The notes beneath the pieces were generated by a model. It was given only the letters and a program-made list of their open reading frames with translations, was not told the origin of the DNA and did no database searches. From contig JANVCC010010406.1 in the NCBI GenBank assembly GCA_025345505.1, positions 16,695,070 to 16,759,069 of the forward strand: DNA of 64,000 bases, given 5' to 3'. Positions 25,910 to 39,323 of the stretch are shown piece after piece (within the stretch, counting starts at the first letter, position 1; each line of letters starts with the position of its first letter). Source of the DNA: Todiramphus chloris collaris. Taxonomy: Eukaryota > Chordata > Aves > Coraciiformes > Alcedinidae. The translations under genes and the position numbers were made by a program.

Positions 25910-26300
25910 TTGCTCATAACAGGACTTTGATGATAACAAAAGTAATCTAGGGAAATAACCAGGAAAATCAGGTGAAATGGCTAGTGATTGAACAATATCA
26001 GAAAAAGCAATGCTTGACTGGACAGCCACAGCAAGTTAAGATCAGGCAGCTGGCACAATAAACCCTGCGTTATAAATCTTTGGAAATGCTGGATAAGGGA
26101 AGGTGCACCGAAGACCCCAGAGGATCACCTGCCAACAGGCCTTATGTGCAACCAGAAGATAGAAATATCAGAGCCACCTCTTGTCTTCACTGCAGCCTGG
26201 ACAGCATAAATAAAATGTAATTCAAAAATTTAGACTGTGTCACCGCTGCTCCATCCCTATAACTAAACTGACCCTGTCACCCATTGGGTGTGTTGGAGAC
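25910..26300 (+). mobile_element. Possible LTR (unclassified)
   Basis: A TATAAA at 26071-26076 is followed 138 bases later by AATAAA at 26209-26214, and a GC-richer stretch with TGTGTCACCGCTGCTCC comes next, an order like U3-R-U5. I could not fix TG...CA edges or a target duplication and do not recognise the family, so this stays a weak call. Confidence 0.3.
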
Positions 26301-28582
26301 CAACTTCTGCTAGGCAGCTGTGCAGTGGGTTGTACATTGTGTGTAGGAGTGATGGGTCATGTTTGAGTGAAGGGGCAATATGTGCTGTGCTAGTAGTTGT
26401 GGTTCTTGCTGTTCAAGGAGAGTTTGAGGATAATTTCTTTACTAAAATTTCTTATTGTTTTATTGGTTTTTGTTAATAAAATAGTAATTGAACATGCATT
26501 TAAATGAAGGAAAGGCTCACCTATTTCTATGGCAGAATCACCCCACAGTAACAGACCAAGTGCCAAAACACAATATAACATAATTTACTGCACAGTGTGC
26601 GCCTGAAGACACCAAAACACTTGAGAGCTGAAAACTGATCCTTGCGTTCCAGCCCCAGAACTTCCTCCAGAAATTGATGGAGAATGTTAGCAAGATAGAA
26701 CTGCACAAGACAACACAGAGTGTTTTAGAGAACTTGGATTGGTAGATAAATACTCTGGCTTGTGTTTTTTCTTAAGGGAAAACAAAAATATTTTAGATTT
26801 AGATTTCAATATTAACAGAATTTTTACAAAGTATGGCAAAGAAGAAAGGGGACAAGAGGTTGAAGAGTTGTTACAGATGTCTGTGCTGTAGGAGATAAAA
26901 AAGATTTTCTCTGCCTTCTCTTCCATTTCAAATGAAGTCAACAGTGCTAGTAAAATAATATAAGCTTAATTTAAAAAAATAACATATGAAAGTCAGACTA
27001 GATATAGAAAGAATTCATATTGTGCTTTTCATAGAGCTAAATGATATTTCGTCTTGCTTCCCCAGCTATAAATTTTTTCTGCCCTTTCTATCACCTTATT
27101 TTTTTCCTCTTATACATAAGTACTTTTTTTCTCATGTTAATATTTCTCCCTTTCCTTTTCCCCACCTCCCCACTTCCCAAGCCCCCTTCTTGTTTAATAC
27201 AAGGGAAGGAATTTTATTACTATCATACCTTTCTTTAATGCCTTAAAATAGAAGGTCAGCATACGCAAACAACAAAACCTATTTAAGCTTTCCAATACAA
27301 TTCTCATGTTTTGTCTAAACTGATTGTAAAACTGTTCACAAGATAAGCTTTCTTTACAATATTGCTCCTGGGAAGACAGGACTATAGATGCCTAGATCTC
27401 AATGCAAATACAATTACAACAGAAAAAAAAAGTAATTAATTACTTTTTGTAAATTTATCAGTATAATTTCTCAGAAAACCTGAAAAAAAAAAGGAAATTT
27501 TCCCTCTCCATGGATTCAGTAGGATTTCATTAAAACAAACAGGATAATGTTTAGAATGAGAGGATTGTAGCACCTGCTAGGCTATACTGGTGTTCAGAAG
27601 GTATTGTCTACAGAAATATGGAAAGCAACAGAAGCATTGTTTCTTGGTTTTCAGGGTTTTTTTTTTTGGTTGGTTATTTCAGTATGATTTGTTAGTCTGG
27701 GTTTTTTTGTTTGTTTGTTCATTTTTTCTTGTGTTTCTTTCCTCCTTCTAGCAGCGTCTTATTATTGCCCTATTATGAAGATCTGAAAAAGGATACTTCA
27801 GTACTGACTAGTGGATGCTGCCAGTGTTATTCTTTCTGGACTGTGATGGAATAGTGACACTGATAAAGCAAGAACACATTCATTTCCCAGTCAAAATACT
27901 TTCTGACTTCTGACCACCTCTGAACTGCTTTCTAAACAAATGTTCCTATACACAGTTGTTAAAAATAATGTCAAATTAATCTTTAAAAACTCATAGATCC
28001 CTACTTTTCTTTTCACCTTATAAAAGATTTGGTGCTGCACATTGCCCTTTCTGATTTCATCACTGGTATCTGGGTTAGGAAGAAGAATTGTAAATACCTG
28101 TGCATGTATTTATCACTGGGATTTTTGGTTTGTTTGTTGTTCTGTTGGCGTTTTTATTTTGCATTTGGGGGTTTTGCTGTTGCTGTTGGTGATTTGGTTT
28201 TGTGTTTGTTTGGGGTTTTTTTAAGTGCACAGAAAGGAAATGCTTCATTTCTTTAGTTCTGCAATGAAGCCAATATTAATTTCTAATTAATAGTGGCAAT
28301 GCAAAGCTCCTAGAATAGACATTCTTTTAGGTTTTGTATTTGAATCTAAATAAATCAAAAATCATTTTGACTGGGATTTACTTCTGGGTAAACTTGAATA
28401 TAATGGTGGTCATACTAATGTTTCTCTGAGTATCTTTTTCCTTGTGGACACAATTACGGTGGCAAAATTAGAAAGTAATCTGGTTTTACTGTGGTATTTC
28501 CATTATCCAATAATTGAAATACATTGCAAATTAAGAACCTTGCATTATTTTTGCCTCTTAATGACTCCCTGTGGCAGTGAAT

Positions 28583-28656
28583 CAAAACAAAATGAAACAA
28601 AACAAAACAAACAAAAACAAACAAACAAACAATTAAAAAAAAAAAAAACAAAACAG
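28583..28656. repeat. (AAAC)n/(AAAAC)n and poly(A) tract
   Basis: Mixed AAAAC and AAAC units followed by an A14 run. Confidence 0.88.
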
Positions 28657-28975
28657 AAGACTACAGATAAAAACCCGTCAAAGGTCAGCCAAATATCTGT
28701 TCTTATCCCCCATCTTTATTCTAGTCTATGTTTCTGAGGAAGGAATTCTTTTGTTAAAATAAAAAAGATCAGGGTAGTACTTGTTATTTATCCCTGAATC
28801 ATGTAATTTGCTTCCATTCTAGGTGTTAACTGGCAGAAGTCAACTTTGTTTCATTGTATTGCTAGATCTCGTACTTTCAGAACTGTAATTCTATAACAGC
28901 TGCTATACCACCACAGGTGAAGCACTTAAATGAATCCACTTGTTTTGATTAAAAGGCCATAGCATGCTTTTGTCA

Positions 28976-29519
28976 TTGTGTTCAGTTCTGGTCTCCCCAG
29001 TTCAAAAGGGCCAGGGAAATACTAGAAAGAGTCCAACGGAGAGCTACAGATATTATGAAGGGACTGGAAAATTTCTCTTATAAGGAAAAGATGAGAGCCC
29101 TGGGGCTGTTTAGCCTGGAAAAGAGAAGACTGAAAGGGGATCTTATTAATGTTAACTAATGCTAATTAATGTTTATTAACTTATCTGAAGGGTGGGTGTC
29201 AAGTAGAAGGAGCCAGTCTCTTTTCAATTGTGCCCAGTGGTAGGGTGAGAGGTAACGGTAGCAAGGTGAAACACAGGAAGTTCCACCTCAACATGAGACA
29301 AAACTTCTTTACTGTGAGGGTGATGGACCTCTGGAACAGGCTGCCCAGAGAGGTTATGGGTCCTCCTCTGGAGACTTTCATGACCAGCCTGCATCTGTTC
29401 CTGTGTAGCATGCCCTACGTGATCCTGTGCTGGCAGTGGGGTTGGACTTGATGATCTCCAGAGGTCCCTTCCAACCCCTACCATTCTATCATTCTATGAA
29501 TCTATGATTCTGTGATTCA
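28976..29519 (+). mobile_element. CR1 LINE 3' fragment
   Basis: A 5'-truncated CR1 covering the ORF2 C-terminal region and the 3' UTR. It starts at GTTCAGTTCTGGTCTCCCC and ends in CTATGAATCTATGATTCTGT. The coding part shows a VKHRKFHLNMRQNFFTVRV block (plus translation at about 29266-29325). At 29145-29180 the TTAATGTTTAT stretch is partly repeated, adding about 20 bases of TTAATG-type sequence that breaks the frame. No complete domain remains. Confidence 0.93.
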
Positions 29520-30132
29520 GAAAAGGAGAAATAAACAGTCCATAACTGGAGCAGGTGCGGGCTATTATTTTCTCTATTGCGCCTATGTACTACAATGGGG
29601 TGTATTTACTTTAAATTATATTTCATTATATTACCTTTGAAGCTGGAGAAAACAAGAAATATAACTTGTTTAAGAGAGTATAGATTGTTTACCACAGTGA
29701 GTGTATTTTGAGGTTCCAAGGAGAGAAGGGGAGATGTAGAAACAAATATGAAATGGTATGTTGGTACATTGAAGTACATGATATTTGTTTGGTTTTCTCT
29801 GTTGGTTGTTTTGTTTTATCTGACTTTTCTTTCTAGCAGGTAATCTTACCAGTATTATTAAGAACAGGGAATTCACATACATGAAGTTTGAGGTTTCTAC
29901 TGCCATCTTTTAGTGCTTTCCATCTTTCTTTTTAAGGAAAAAAATCATACCTAAGTTAGTAGTAGGATGTAGCAAAGGCCATCATCATTTGTGTCTATTT
30001 CCTTATCACACAATTTTACTTACAGTGGTATATCAAGCAGTCTATCCAGAGTAACCATTGTTGTAGGCAGCATAAGAGCACTGTTAATTTACTATAGTTG
30101 TTGAATTTTCCACCCATTTTCTGTGCAATATT
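29520..30132. other. Unassigned stretch between CR1 and LTR
   Basis: AT-rich, with no gene or element recognised. Confidence 0.5.
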
Positions 30133-30137
30133 TTCTC

Positions 30138-30617
30138 TGTTTAAGGCTCAGGGCAAGCCCACCACACAAAACACAGAGCAGGATTTCTCTCTGTTAGTCC
30201 CTTTGTCCTCCCTCCCAGGAGAAGATAAAAAGGGGAATAAGGAAAAAGAAAAAATGCCTCACCCATGATTGGAAGCTAAGATTACAGTAAGTTTAATGAG
30301 AAACAGGAGAAAAATAGAAAAAGGAATACTAAGGTCATAAAGATACAGAACTATGTACAAAACCTGCTCTGGGATGGCAATGGATCGTGCAGTGCACGTG
30401 GGGTCAGGCTCAGCCCTGCTGAGATGCCCTCGAAGCTCCCAGAGTCCAGGAAGGAAGAGCCCCCTAATTCCCAGTCTCCTTGTTATATGGATTGTGGCAG
30501 GGAAGGGGAGGGAATTACAGCTGCCCTCTGACTCCTCAGCATCCTGGGGTTACCACCTGTCCCACCCACTCAGTCTGTTCACCCTTAAACCAGAAGTCTT
30601 GTGCCTGGAAAATACCA
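30138..30617 (-). mobile_element. Solo LTR (probably ERVL)
   Basis: Read on the minus strand, the LTR starts TGGTATTTTCCAGG at 30617 and ends CCTTAAACA at 30138 (480 bp). A TATA-like ATATAAC lies at about 30481-30489 (minus) and the poly(A) signal ATTAAA at 30292-30297 (minus), about 190 bases downstream, followed by a U5-like stretch. Flanks TTCTC (30133-30137) and TTCTG (30618-30622) form an imperfect 5-bp target duplication. No internal retroviral genes adjoin. The minus-sense 5' edge is the less certain one. Confidence 0.7.
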
Positions 30618-33600
30618 TTCTGAAAGACTAAGAACAAGTGTAACTGACAGTGGAAGTATGTACAGAAAAATATTTCTAACTAATTATATATTCTAATTTT
30701 GTTCTAGCTGTTCTTCAGTGTTATATTATAGATATACATTTTCCTTAACTACATTATAAAAACGTCCTGAGGAAAAAAAAACCCCTTCCACTTAAGAGGA
30801 TGTGAATGCCAAGGTCTCACTCAAAGCATTTGCAAGTGCCAAGAAGCAGTTTTGCAATAGAAAGCTGACCCAGATTATATACTTTCTGGTGCTCTACTAA
30901 CTTTGTTCCATTTGTTTTTCAATTGTTTTAGTAATAGAAAGTTTCAAAGTTTATTAAGTTCTCATAGAGCACAGTCTTAAATTAACAAGAACAAATGAAA
31001 AACCTCAACCCAATCCAAAAAACCAACAAAAGAACCAACAACCAACCAATCAAAAATTTCCCACCATTTTAATCTATTCTTGGTAAAAGCAGTACACTCT
31101 TTCTTTTCATCTTGGCATGCACAGTCATGAGTATGACCCTTTGGATAGGTTGTCATTTAATCTTAATCTAAGATGCACACATATTTGCTAAATACATAGC
31201 AGAAGGTGTAGAGGAACACATTCCCAGTGTAGAAGCAGGCACATCAGATATACTGTAGAAGAAGGCCAGTACGTGGCCATAGTAGAGTTCTATAGAACAA
31301 TTTCTGTCCTAAAATCATCCTGTGACAGGCCCAAATCCAACAGTATATTGGTTATCTATCTGTTCTGTATACATCTGCCTGTGGTCTTGAAAAAAATGCA
31401 ATATTGAGTTGTACTTACAGTGGGTGGAAAAATTACTATATTTTTTTTTCCAAAGGAGTTGTGTTAATTGTAACTATTTTATAATATTTAATAAGTGCTG
31501 GTTTCTACACTTTAGATACAAAAAACTAAATGAATAACATGAAAAAATTTAAGATGGCTTTTTTAAGACAGCTTCTAGTAAACTGTAACAATTATTCTGC
31601 TGTGCATTTTGCTGTATGCTGTAGGGCTCTTACACAACAGCTCTACTCAAAAGAATATTTTCCAATAACAATGCATCATTTTGCATAAGAGATGTAAATT
31701 TAAACTTTTTCTTCCTCTTAGACACTGTCTGTGGCAGTGAATCCTGAGGTCATTGGTGAATATTGTTGCCATTCTTCTGATATACTTAAAAATCAATAAA
31801 TGCACCATTGGAACATTTTGGTTGAAACATTTTCTGTGTAATTTCTCTTCTTTCTACACTTCAACTTTCTCTGTTATTTGTTTGCTCCATCTAGTTGTTG
31901 TTTTGTTGTTTTGGTTTTTTTTCTCAGGTTTTGGTTGTGATTATTGTTTTGAATCTGTATGTCTTATCGTGTACAGTGTTAGGTATCTCTAGGCTGTCCA
32001 GCTATTCAAATGATAGTAGTGACAACTGGGATTCTTTCATTGTTTTCAGTAACTGAGCACTGAAACTGATTTATACTTTTTCAGGAAAAGAAAAGAAATA
32101 AGTGAGTAGGAAATACAAAATGATGATAAACACCATAAGACGTCATAAGCTATAATGCAGAGAAGTAGGAATAGGTAGATTAAATATATCTTCTGCAAAT
32201 TTCAGCTGCTTCCCATATGGCACAATATTGTCTCCATGATAAATTGTCTTCCATATTAAATGTACAGACTTCTTGTAGTCATATTTTAGCATATGACTAC
32301 TGAGAAAACCTCCAAAGGGTAAGAAAATGAGATAAAATTCTATCTGCTGCTAGAAATATCTAAGTCTTTTTTATCTGCAAAATAAAGGTTTACCTATCAA
32401 CTACTGCTGTGATCTATCGTTTGAAAGTTGTGCTTTTCCATGGACTACTTTTTTTTTTCTTCCTGTGTACTAATAATGTTCTGATTTCTTATTCTGTATT
32501 TGCAGTGGAATACCTTATTCCTTCTGTAGAGCTTTCTCCTTCACTCTTTCACAATCTTTACTTCTACAGATATTTCTGTTTATGTTGGTACTATTTATTC
32601 AGAAGCTTTCCCTGAGCTTCTCATCTTCTCCTATGTGTATCCCCAGGAATATTTGCTGCTGCCTCTGTTATGGTAGTAAAGAACTGCTGTGACAAGATAC
32701 ATAGTACCTCAGATTCAAATGATGTACCTCAGTAATACTTAGACTGTCTTTTTTTTTTTTTTTTGTTTCTACTTGACTGAAGATTGTACAAAACCTCCTA
32801 TATTTAAGACATTTATGTTACATATATAATGTTGACAAACATCAGCAAAATTAAAATCAGGATATTCAGTCTTCTATTGGAAATTAACTGCCTTAAGTGT
32901 GAGAGGAACAGATTAAGTACTATGATTTTAAACCATATGGAGATTTCTGGAGTTTTTAGGGGTTTTTTTTTTGTGGAAAATAAAAAACTACTTACCCAGT
33001 ATCTCTTTATAACATGTTCTCTGTCAGACTACTGTTAATTTGCTGAGAAAGATAGGGATGAGGAAAGGAAAGGCTTTATATGAAAAACAAGTGAAGCAAT
33101 GCCTCTATGTCTACTACTCATTTCTTGACAGTAGGAGGCATAGAAGTTGTGTGTGTGCAGAAAGAGGGAGTGAGCAAATGCAAGAGCATTACTGGAACTG
33201 GCACATAAAGAAAGAAAATCGGAAATTTGAGAAACTGGACAGCACAGCCCATTGGAGAATCAAATTACTGGGAGAATGGAAAGGAAATGAGGCTGAGATA
33301 AATGTCAGCAGTATGTGAGAAGATGAAGGCATCATAAAAAAAAAAACCTATGATTTTTTTTTTAGGCCACAATAGGAGCTTCATGGATTGATGCAATAAT
33401 AAGTCAAATCTACTAAAATAATAATTTCACCTATTAGGTGTCTGTTTATCTCCCCCTGTGCACTACATGGTTTCTCATCTTCTCTATTTCCAAAACAGAA
33501 AAGAAGACTTGAGTAACACAACACATAATAATTGAAACTGACAGTGTCCCTTGCAGCTTGAAATGCCTATATTATGACCATGTATTGTCAAATGCTGTAT

Positions 33601-33825
33601 GATATTGGGTATGCTATTACCGGGTTTTTTTTCATTTTTAAACCAATTAATGTGAAACTTCAAGTGGTACATTTGTATGTATGTGTGTGCATGTATTCAC
33701 ATACTTACATCTTTACACATGCTGACTAGAAATATATATTTTAGAAGAGGTATTTAATTTAGAAAGAGACTTTTCTACTTTTTATCAATTTTATCAGTTA
33801 TTAAAATGGAAATCTGAAATGAAGT

Positions 33826-33955
33826 AAAATTAGAATAGAATGGAATAGAATAGAATATAATAATAAAACAATTAAACAAAATGGAATGAAATGGACTAAA
33901 TAAAATTAAATTACATAATATAAAATAAAATAATAAAATAAATCAAACAAAAACA
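33826..33955. repeat. AT-rich (GAATA)/(AAATA)n degenerate repeat
   Basis: Starts as GAATA/GAATG pentamers and decays into AAAATA- and AATAA-type units. Confidence 0.8.
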
Positions 33956-36900
33956 TAAACAAAAAACAAGAGGGACAAAAAGCCAGAAAGGGAAAGCTTA
34001 GGTAAGAAACTGGATATTTGGTTTTGTATCTTGTCCTAGTTTCTTAGAATTTTCTCTCTGTCTTTTGTAATGCAAAATAAAAACTCTGCAAAATATTAAA
34101 GGATATCTGTTATCACTGGGTATATTGGAACATAAAGAAAGCTACTTGAGATCAGCCATTCGTTATTTAGTATTTACATTATTTTTAGAAGAATTTAAGC
34201 ATAAGGGTGTTCCTCTACATAAATAAAATCTACCTTTAAGATTAGATTGGTCTGTATTGCTGTATGTTTTCTTACCTTGGAGTGATGGATACTTGTTTTA
34301 CTATAGCTTGTTTTTGTCTTTTTACATGTAGTTTGTCTTCAAACATGCTTTCTTGCTTTTTGCAGTGGAGTTAGGGACACAGATGTGGCAAGACCACCTC
34401 CATCAGGTTCTGCCCAGCAGTGTTTCTCAGCAAATGAAAAATATGTCACTGCCTGTATTCTTTGGTCTTCACGTGAATACATGTTTTAAGTGGATAGTAC
34501 ATGATAAAATAACTATGAATCATATTGCATCTTTAAATTAGAAGTCAAATCTGATGTTCAACTTCAGGTTCAGACTAAAACTGTCCTTGTGGTTTGCTCT
34601 TAACTTTTCAAATCCAGATAAACAGGCATTGAATAAAATCAAAATTATATGCTCTAAATTAATCTGTAGTTTTTTTCTCCAAAGCATCCATAGCCAATAT
34701 TTTTATCTTACTAGGAAGAGAATAAAGAGCCTGATGTCACTCGGACATGGCATTAGATATTTCTTACTTTCCAGCAGGCTCTTCTGCTTCCGTTTCTGAA
34801 ATCTCATGGTATTAAGCAATATGGACATTTCTACAAGTGGCTGAAGTATCGTATTTTTGTTACTGCCAAGAACCTATAAAAGTGTCTGTAAGCTACAGAC
34901 ATCCTATTTAATACAAGTACAGGTGTATGCTCTGCAAAATACTTTTTTTTTTTTTTAATTTTTTTTTTTAACAAGGAAAATTCCAAATTTGCATTAGATA
35001 AGTGTCCATTTCTATCGTCTTCACTTATACAATGAGAATAACAGAGGTCAGACTATCCAGGACTCTAAAATTTATTTAGTTATTTATAATAGTTTTTTTT
35101 TTAAAAAAAGTAATGATCCTTTTGTTTTAGGAGTCTAATATTCACATTTTTCATTGCAGCTGAGTTTGAAAACCAAGTGTGACAAAGTTACTGTGTACAT
35201 TGGTATCGTGAGTGACTACTAAAATGTGTACACATTTATCTAACACAGAAGAGTTCTTTCTACTCCTGTGATATAATTCTTAACCAATTATTTATGATGA
35301 AACTACCTTCCTGAGAAATAATTTTGTAAAGAACTGGAACATTATTACTTTAACTTTTTTGGTCAAGACTCTGTTCATGGTGTTAATTTTTTATTAAAAA
35401 TCTGGTTCTTGACAGAATATCTAACTGGCACTAAACCAAAAATAAACTTATAGAAAATACCTTTGAAATGCTCCAGATTATAGCATTATCATTGTCAGTA
35501 TTTTAAGTAGTTCTAGATTTTCTTTCTGGTATTGAATCACTTTTCAATTTCTGTGTTTCTAACTATATAACATAAATTTATATTTCAGGTGGGGATTTTG
35601 TCCTTAGTTTTTGGTTTTGTTTTGTTTTTTTTTCTTTACACTAGAACCACAGCTTTTAGAACAAGAAAAACATACAAATATCCACTTGAAACAAATTAAA
35701 TATTAGATGCCTACATGTTTCAATGCATTATTATGATGATGATTTTTAGGAAGAAGAATGTTTAAGCTGATGTCTTACATTTGCACAGCAATAGCACATT
35801 TGTGTACCTAGGTGTTGATAAAGATAGATGACATGTGGAATAACAGCTGCCAATTTAAAACATGCAATATGCAATGCAGGACCTGAAAATAAATCATTTT
35901 GACCATATCAAAATTCTAAGGTAAGACTGCACGTATCACAATGTATCAAGATTAATTGCTTTTCTAAAATTAAAACCACAAAATCCTGAAACAGTACTGT
36001 CTGATGCATATCAGAAAGGTTTTGAACAATGTTCTCTTTAAAACTGAGTCATTCAATGCTGAGAATCACTAGTCTTTAGCACATGAATCCAGGATTCTAA
36101 AGAGAGCACTGGGTGAACAAGGGGACTAGGGGCTGGAAACAATATCTAGAGGCTCTGCTTGGATGTTGCCTCCTCAGGCTGCTCTGACTGAGCAGCTTTC
36201 AGAAGGAAATGCATTCTGTATGAGAGACATGGCAGGGTCAGTAGTGACAGATTAATACATTTTTAAACACCAGTACTGGGAAACTTATCCTTGATCTAAA
36301 ACCAAGGTTTGATATGGCTTTTTACTTACCTGAGGCATTATGGTACTGGAAAGGACTGGGAAGACTCTTTGCGTTAGAGTGGAAGTAACAAGCTGAGATG
36401 ATCAAGACAATTATTTTCAGTGTTTTTAGGCTTCCTGGTTTTCTCAGTTTAGAAACTGAAATCATATTGCTCGTGCATTGCAGAACATGAAAACATACCA
36501 GTATGATGGCACCAGGGGCTGCTGGGATGTCAAGAATTCTGCTCAGGAGGAAAGGATAGAGTCCAGTCTAGTTCAGTAGTTAGATCAACTGGGGACATGA
36601 ACTCTTTTAGTAGGTATCTCATCTTAATAGGAGACTTCAATAGAAGTAAAGTATTGTTGGCTGTACAGTACCCTGCTATTCCCTTACAAATGGCCTAATG
36701 GGGTGTTCCTGACATGATACAGTGATAAATCACAGAAGTGCCAATTAAAATGGAATGCTTATTGTGTCAGTCATTTAAAAGTAACATTAAGCTCAAATAA
36801 CACATTTTCAAAAATAAAAGTTATAATAAAAGCTTTATGTTCAGAGCTTCCTCTTCACATTACTGCCTCCTGGTGATAGCTTCTTACAAGGGTGATTATA

Positions 36901-38567
36901 ATTGAAAATCTTTTGCTTTGTCATTTTCATGTTTTCAAATTCCAATGACTTCAGTTGAGGGTATTCTTCACCTGATAAAACTAGACACAAATACTGTCTT
37001 AGGGTATTTTTGTTATAAATAATTGCCATTTACTGAAATTTTCATGCCTTAACACAATCTGTCTCACATCCATTCCAAAAATCCCAACAACTCTGCTAGC
37101 AAAACAAAACATGAAAGTACAAGATGAAATAAAAGTGGAGAACAAATACGTCTTTCTTATATTCACTATGAGGATGGAAATACCAGTTACTAGCTAACAT
37201 AGATTAAAAAAATTGTATTTATGTGACCTGCTGCTTTTTCCTCTCCCTGTTTGCCAATGTGTACATTATGATGAAGTTCAGATATGTCTCTTTCTTTGTT
37301 GTAACTGCATAGCCGTTTTTTTTTTTTTTTTTCCGTTAACCAAACTATTTTCTAGGTTTGTGATGAGAGGTCTATATCACAGTGGACCAATTAGTTATGT
37401 TTATGCCAGTCTAGGGTAGCATAACTGAGAAGAATAGATGCCAACTGGCTTTGCCATGGTTCCCATGTTTTTTGAGTCAGCTTCTAGATGGCCTCCAAGG
37501 GCTCCATGAAAATTCTCATTAAAGGATGGTGTTTCTAATTTCTGTTTGACTAGAAGGGCATTTTCCACCAAATGTCAGAATTTCTCTTGCTATTAATATT
37601 TTCAGCTTCTTCTTCTTTTTAACCCACAATAATTATTTTAGCTTACCAATGCCTTTGTGATGCAGCCTATTACAAAAACTATTCAGGTTGTCAAATTAAA
37701 TTAGTAATTTCTATTTAATCACTGCTTTACCACAGAGGTAAAACTTACTGCCTCTGCTTAACTTCTGTTAAGAATTTAGGGGCAGCAACATGTTTATTAC
37801 AGACATTACAAACATTGTACATTAATCTTATATACTGTATTATTACAAATAACTGGGCACACCCGAGTGAAACCTTCACCCAAATTTGTTTCCTTTTATG
37901 GATTTTTGTTAAAACCATAAGTGCAGATTTTCATCACAGTGTGTGTGGGTTTAGCCAAGAAATTACCATTAATATTAAAAGGAATCACACAGCTAAGTCC
38001 CTACACACCACATTGAAAATACTCCTTAATATTATTTTAATGAAGATTCCTTTATGAGTAAATTATTTCAGAGAAGTTGAGCAGTTATTATCTTCCTCAG
38101 TTACTAGTGATTGCCCACAGGGTGAGTGTTCTCTAATATTATATTGCAGCCCCCATACCTTTGCCATGGTGTTATGGGATCTTTCTAGTTATAAATGATG
38201 ATCATTGTAGTGTGCAATTAGAAACTAGCCAACAGAATAAAACAGCAAATCTTGGTTTTGGCTACAAATTGGAGCTGCCCCTAGGGGTCTTTAATGTATG
38301 CTCTGCCCTTTTTGTATAATCAAGACTTTTTTTTTTTTTAAATGTGCCCAGTTTGTTCCTTAGAGGGAATATTTCTCTCCTTCTTGAGTTTCATTCCACC
38401 TTTTTTGTGGTTTATGAGTTTTTCAAGGTTGTTCTACATAGTTAGTCATAAGCAGAATAACAATATAAGCTTTTAATGAAACTTGGAACTATAATTTACT
38501 CATTTAAGTGTACTTACAGTTTGATTTTGAAACCTGGCAAGTTGCACCCAGAAATCCACTGCGTAAT

Positions 38568-38612
38568 TAATTAGTGTATGTGAATTGTGCTCTTCCTTTC
38601 ATACACTAATTA
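38568..38612. repeat. Perfect 13-bp inverted repeat
   Basis: TAATTAGTGTATG (38568-38580) and its exact reverse complement CATACACTAATTA (38600-38612), with a 19-base loop. See findings. Confidence 0.9.
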
Positions 38613-39295
38613 TATTCATTAGCAGCTACCTTGTCTTTACACAGATATGGGCACAACCATAGACCTGCTTACATGTGTTGTCTTCCTATTCCCATCTTAC
38701 CCTTCTTCTCCCTCTCCTGTTTTAGGAATACAGCATTTTATTCTTATCTCTTTGGGTTGGAGGATTACAGCCCAAAATACTGTGATTTCAAGTAATCCTA
38801 GTGGCACTAATTTAGAAAATGTTGATTAGGTCTATAAGGAACATCCGTAAATTGTTACAACATAAATTTTCAGAAAGATGTTCTTTCTTTTTCTATTTTT
38901 TTTTTAACATTTGATGAAATAAAATTTCCTTATGCAAACCCAACTCTTTACTCAGTTCTAATACAGGCATTGATAAACTTTTGCCAGTTCTAGAGCAGTG
39001 TTTTTGTCTGTTTTCACTGGACTCATCCTTTTATGTAAACCACGAGACTCAGCCTTGTCTAACACATATATATAACATAGAACATATATTGAGCTGTCTC
39101 CTTTATGTGAGCGTATTTTCTTAGTGTGATGGTAAAAAGATAATTCATAACAATAAGAATGGCATTCTGTGTTTAAAAAAAATTGCATCCCTTTTATAAT
39201 TTATATTATGGAATTACTTTGATAGCCATGAAAAAGCAGAAGTAGCCAACTGCAATGAATTGTTTTGGATTCTTTTTGTTGTTGTTGCTGGTTTC

Positions 39296-39323
39296 TTTTT
39301 TTTTTTTTTTTTTTTTTTTTTTT
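39296..39323. repeat. T28 homopolymer
   Basis: Twenty-eight T in a row, then GGTTG and a second T run of about 10. Confidence 0.95.

Larger units (their letters stand above)
24925..28975. other. Mostly unassigned AT-rich DNA
   Basis: No coding gene seen. It holds a TAA/TTA-rich block at about 25716-25760, a possible LTR at about 25910-26300 (listed separately), and A-rich AAAC repeats at 28583-28656. Open frames such as 26986-27246 and 28029-28256 are Phe/Leu-rich translations of T-rich DNA with no family match. Confidence 0.55.

Noticed and set aside
33040-33318. 92-codon plus-strand open frame rich in charged residues
   Set aside because: No family match, no splice or promoter context that I can see, and the length is compatible with chance.
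36622-36660. LILIGDFN-like translation resembling the CR1 endonuclease motif
   Set aside because: Flanking codons do not follow the CR1 endonuclease and no other block nearby matches; eight residues can arise by chance.
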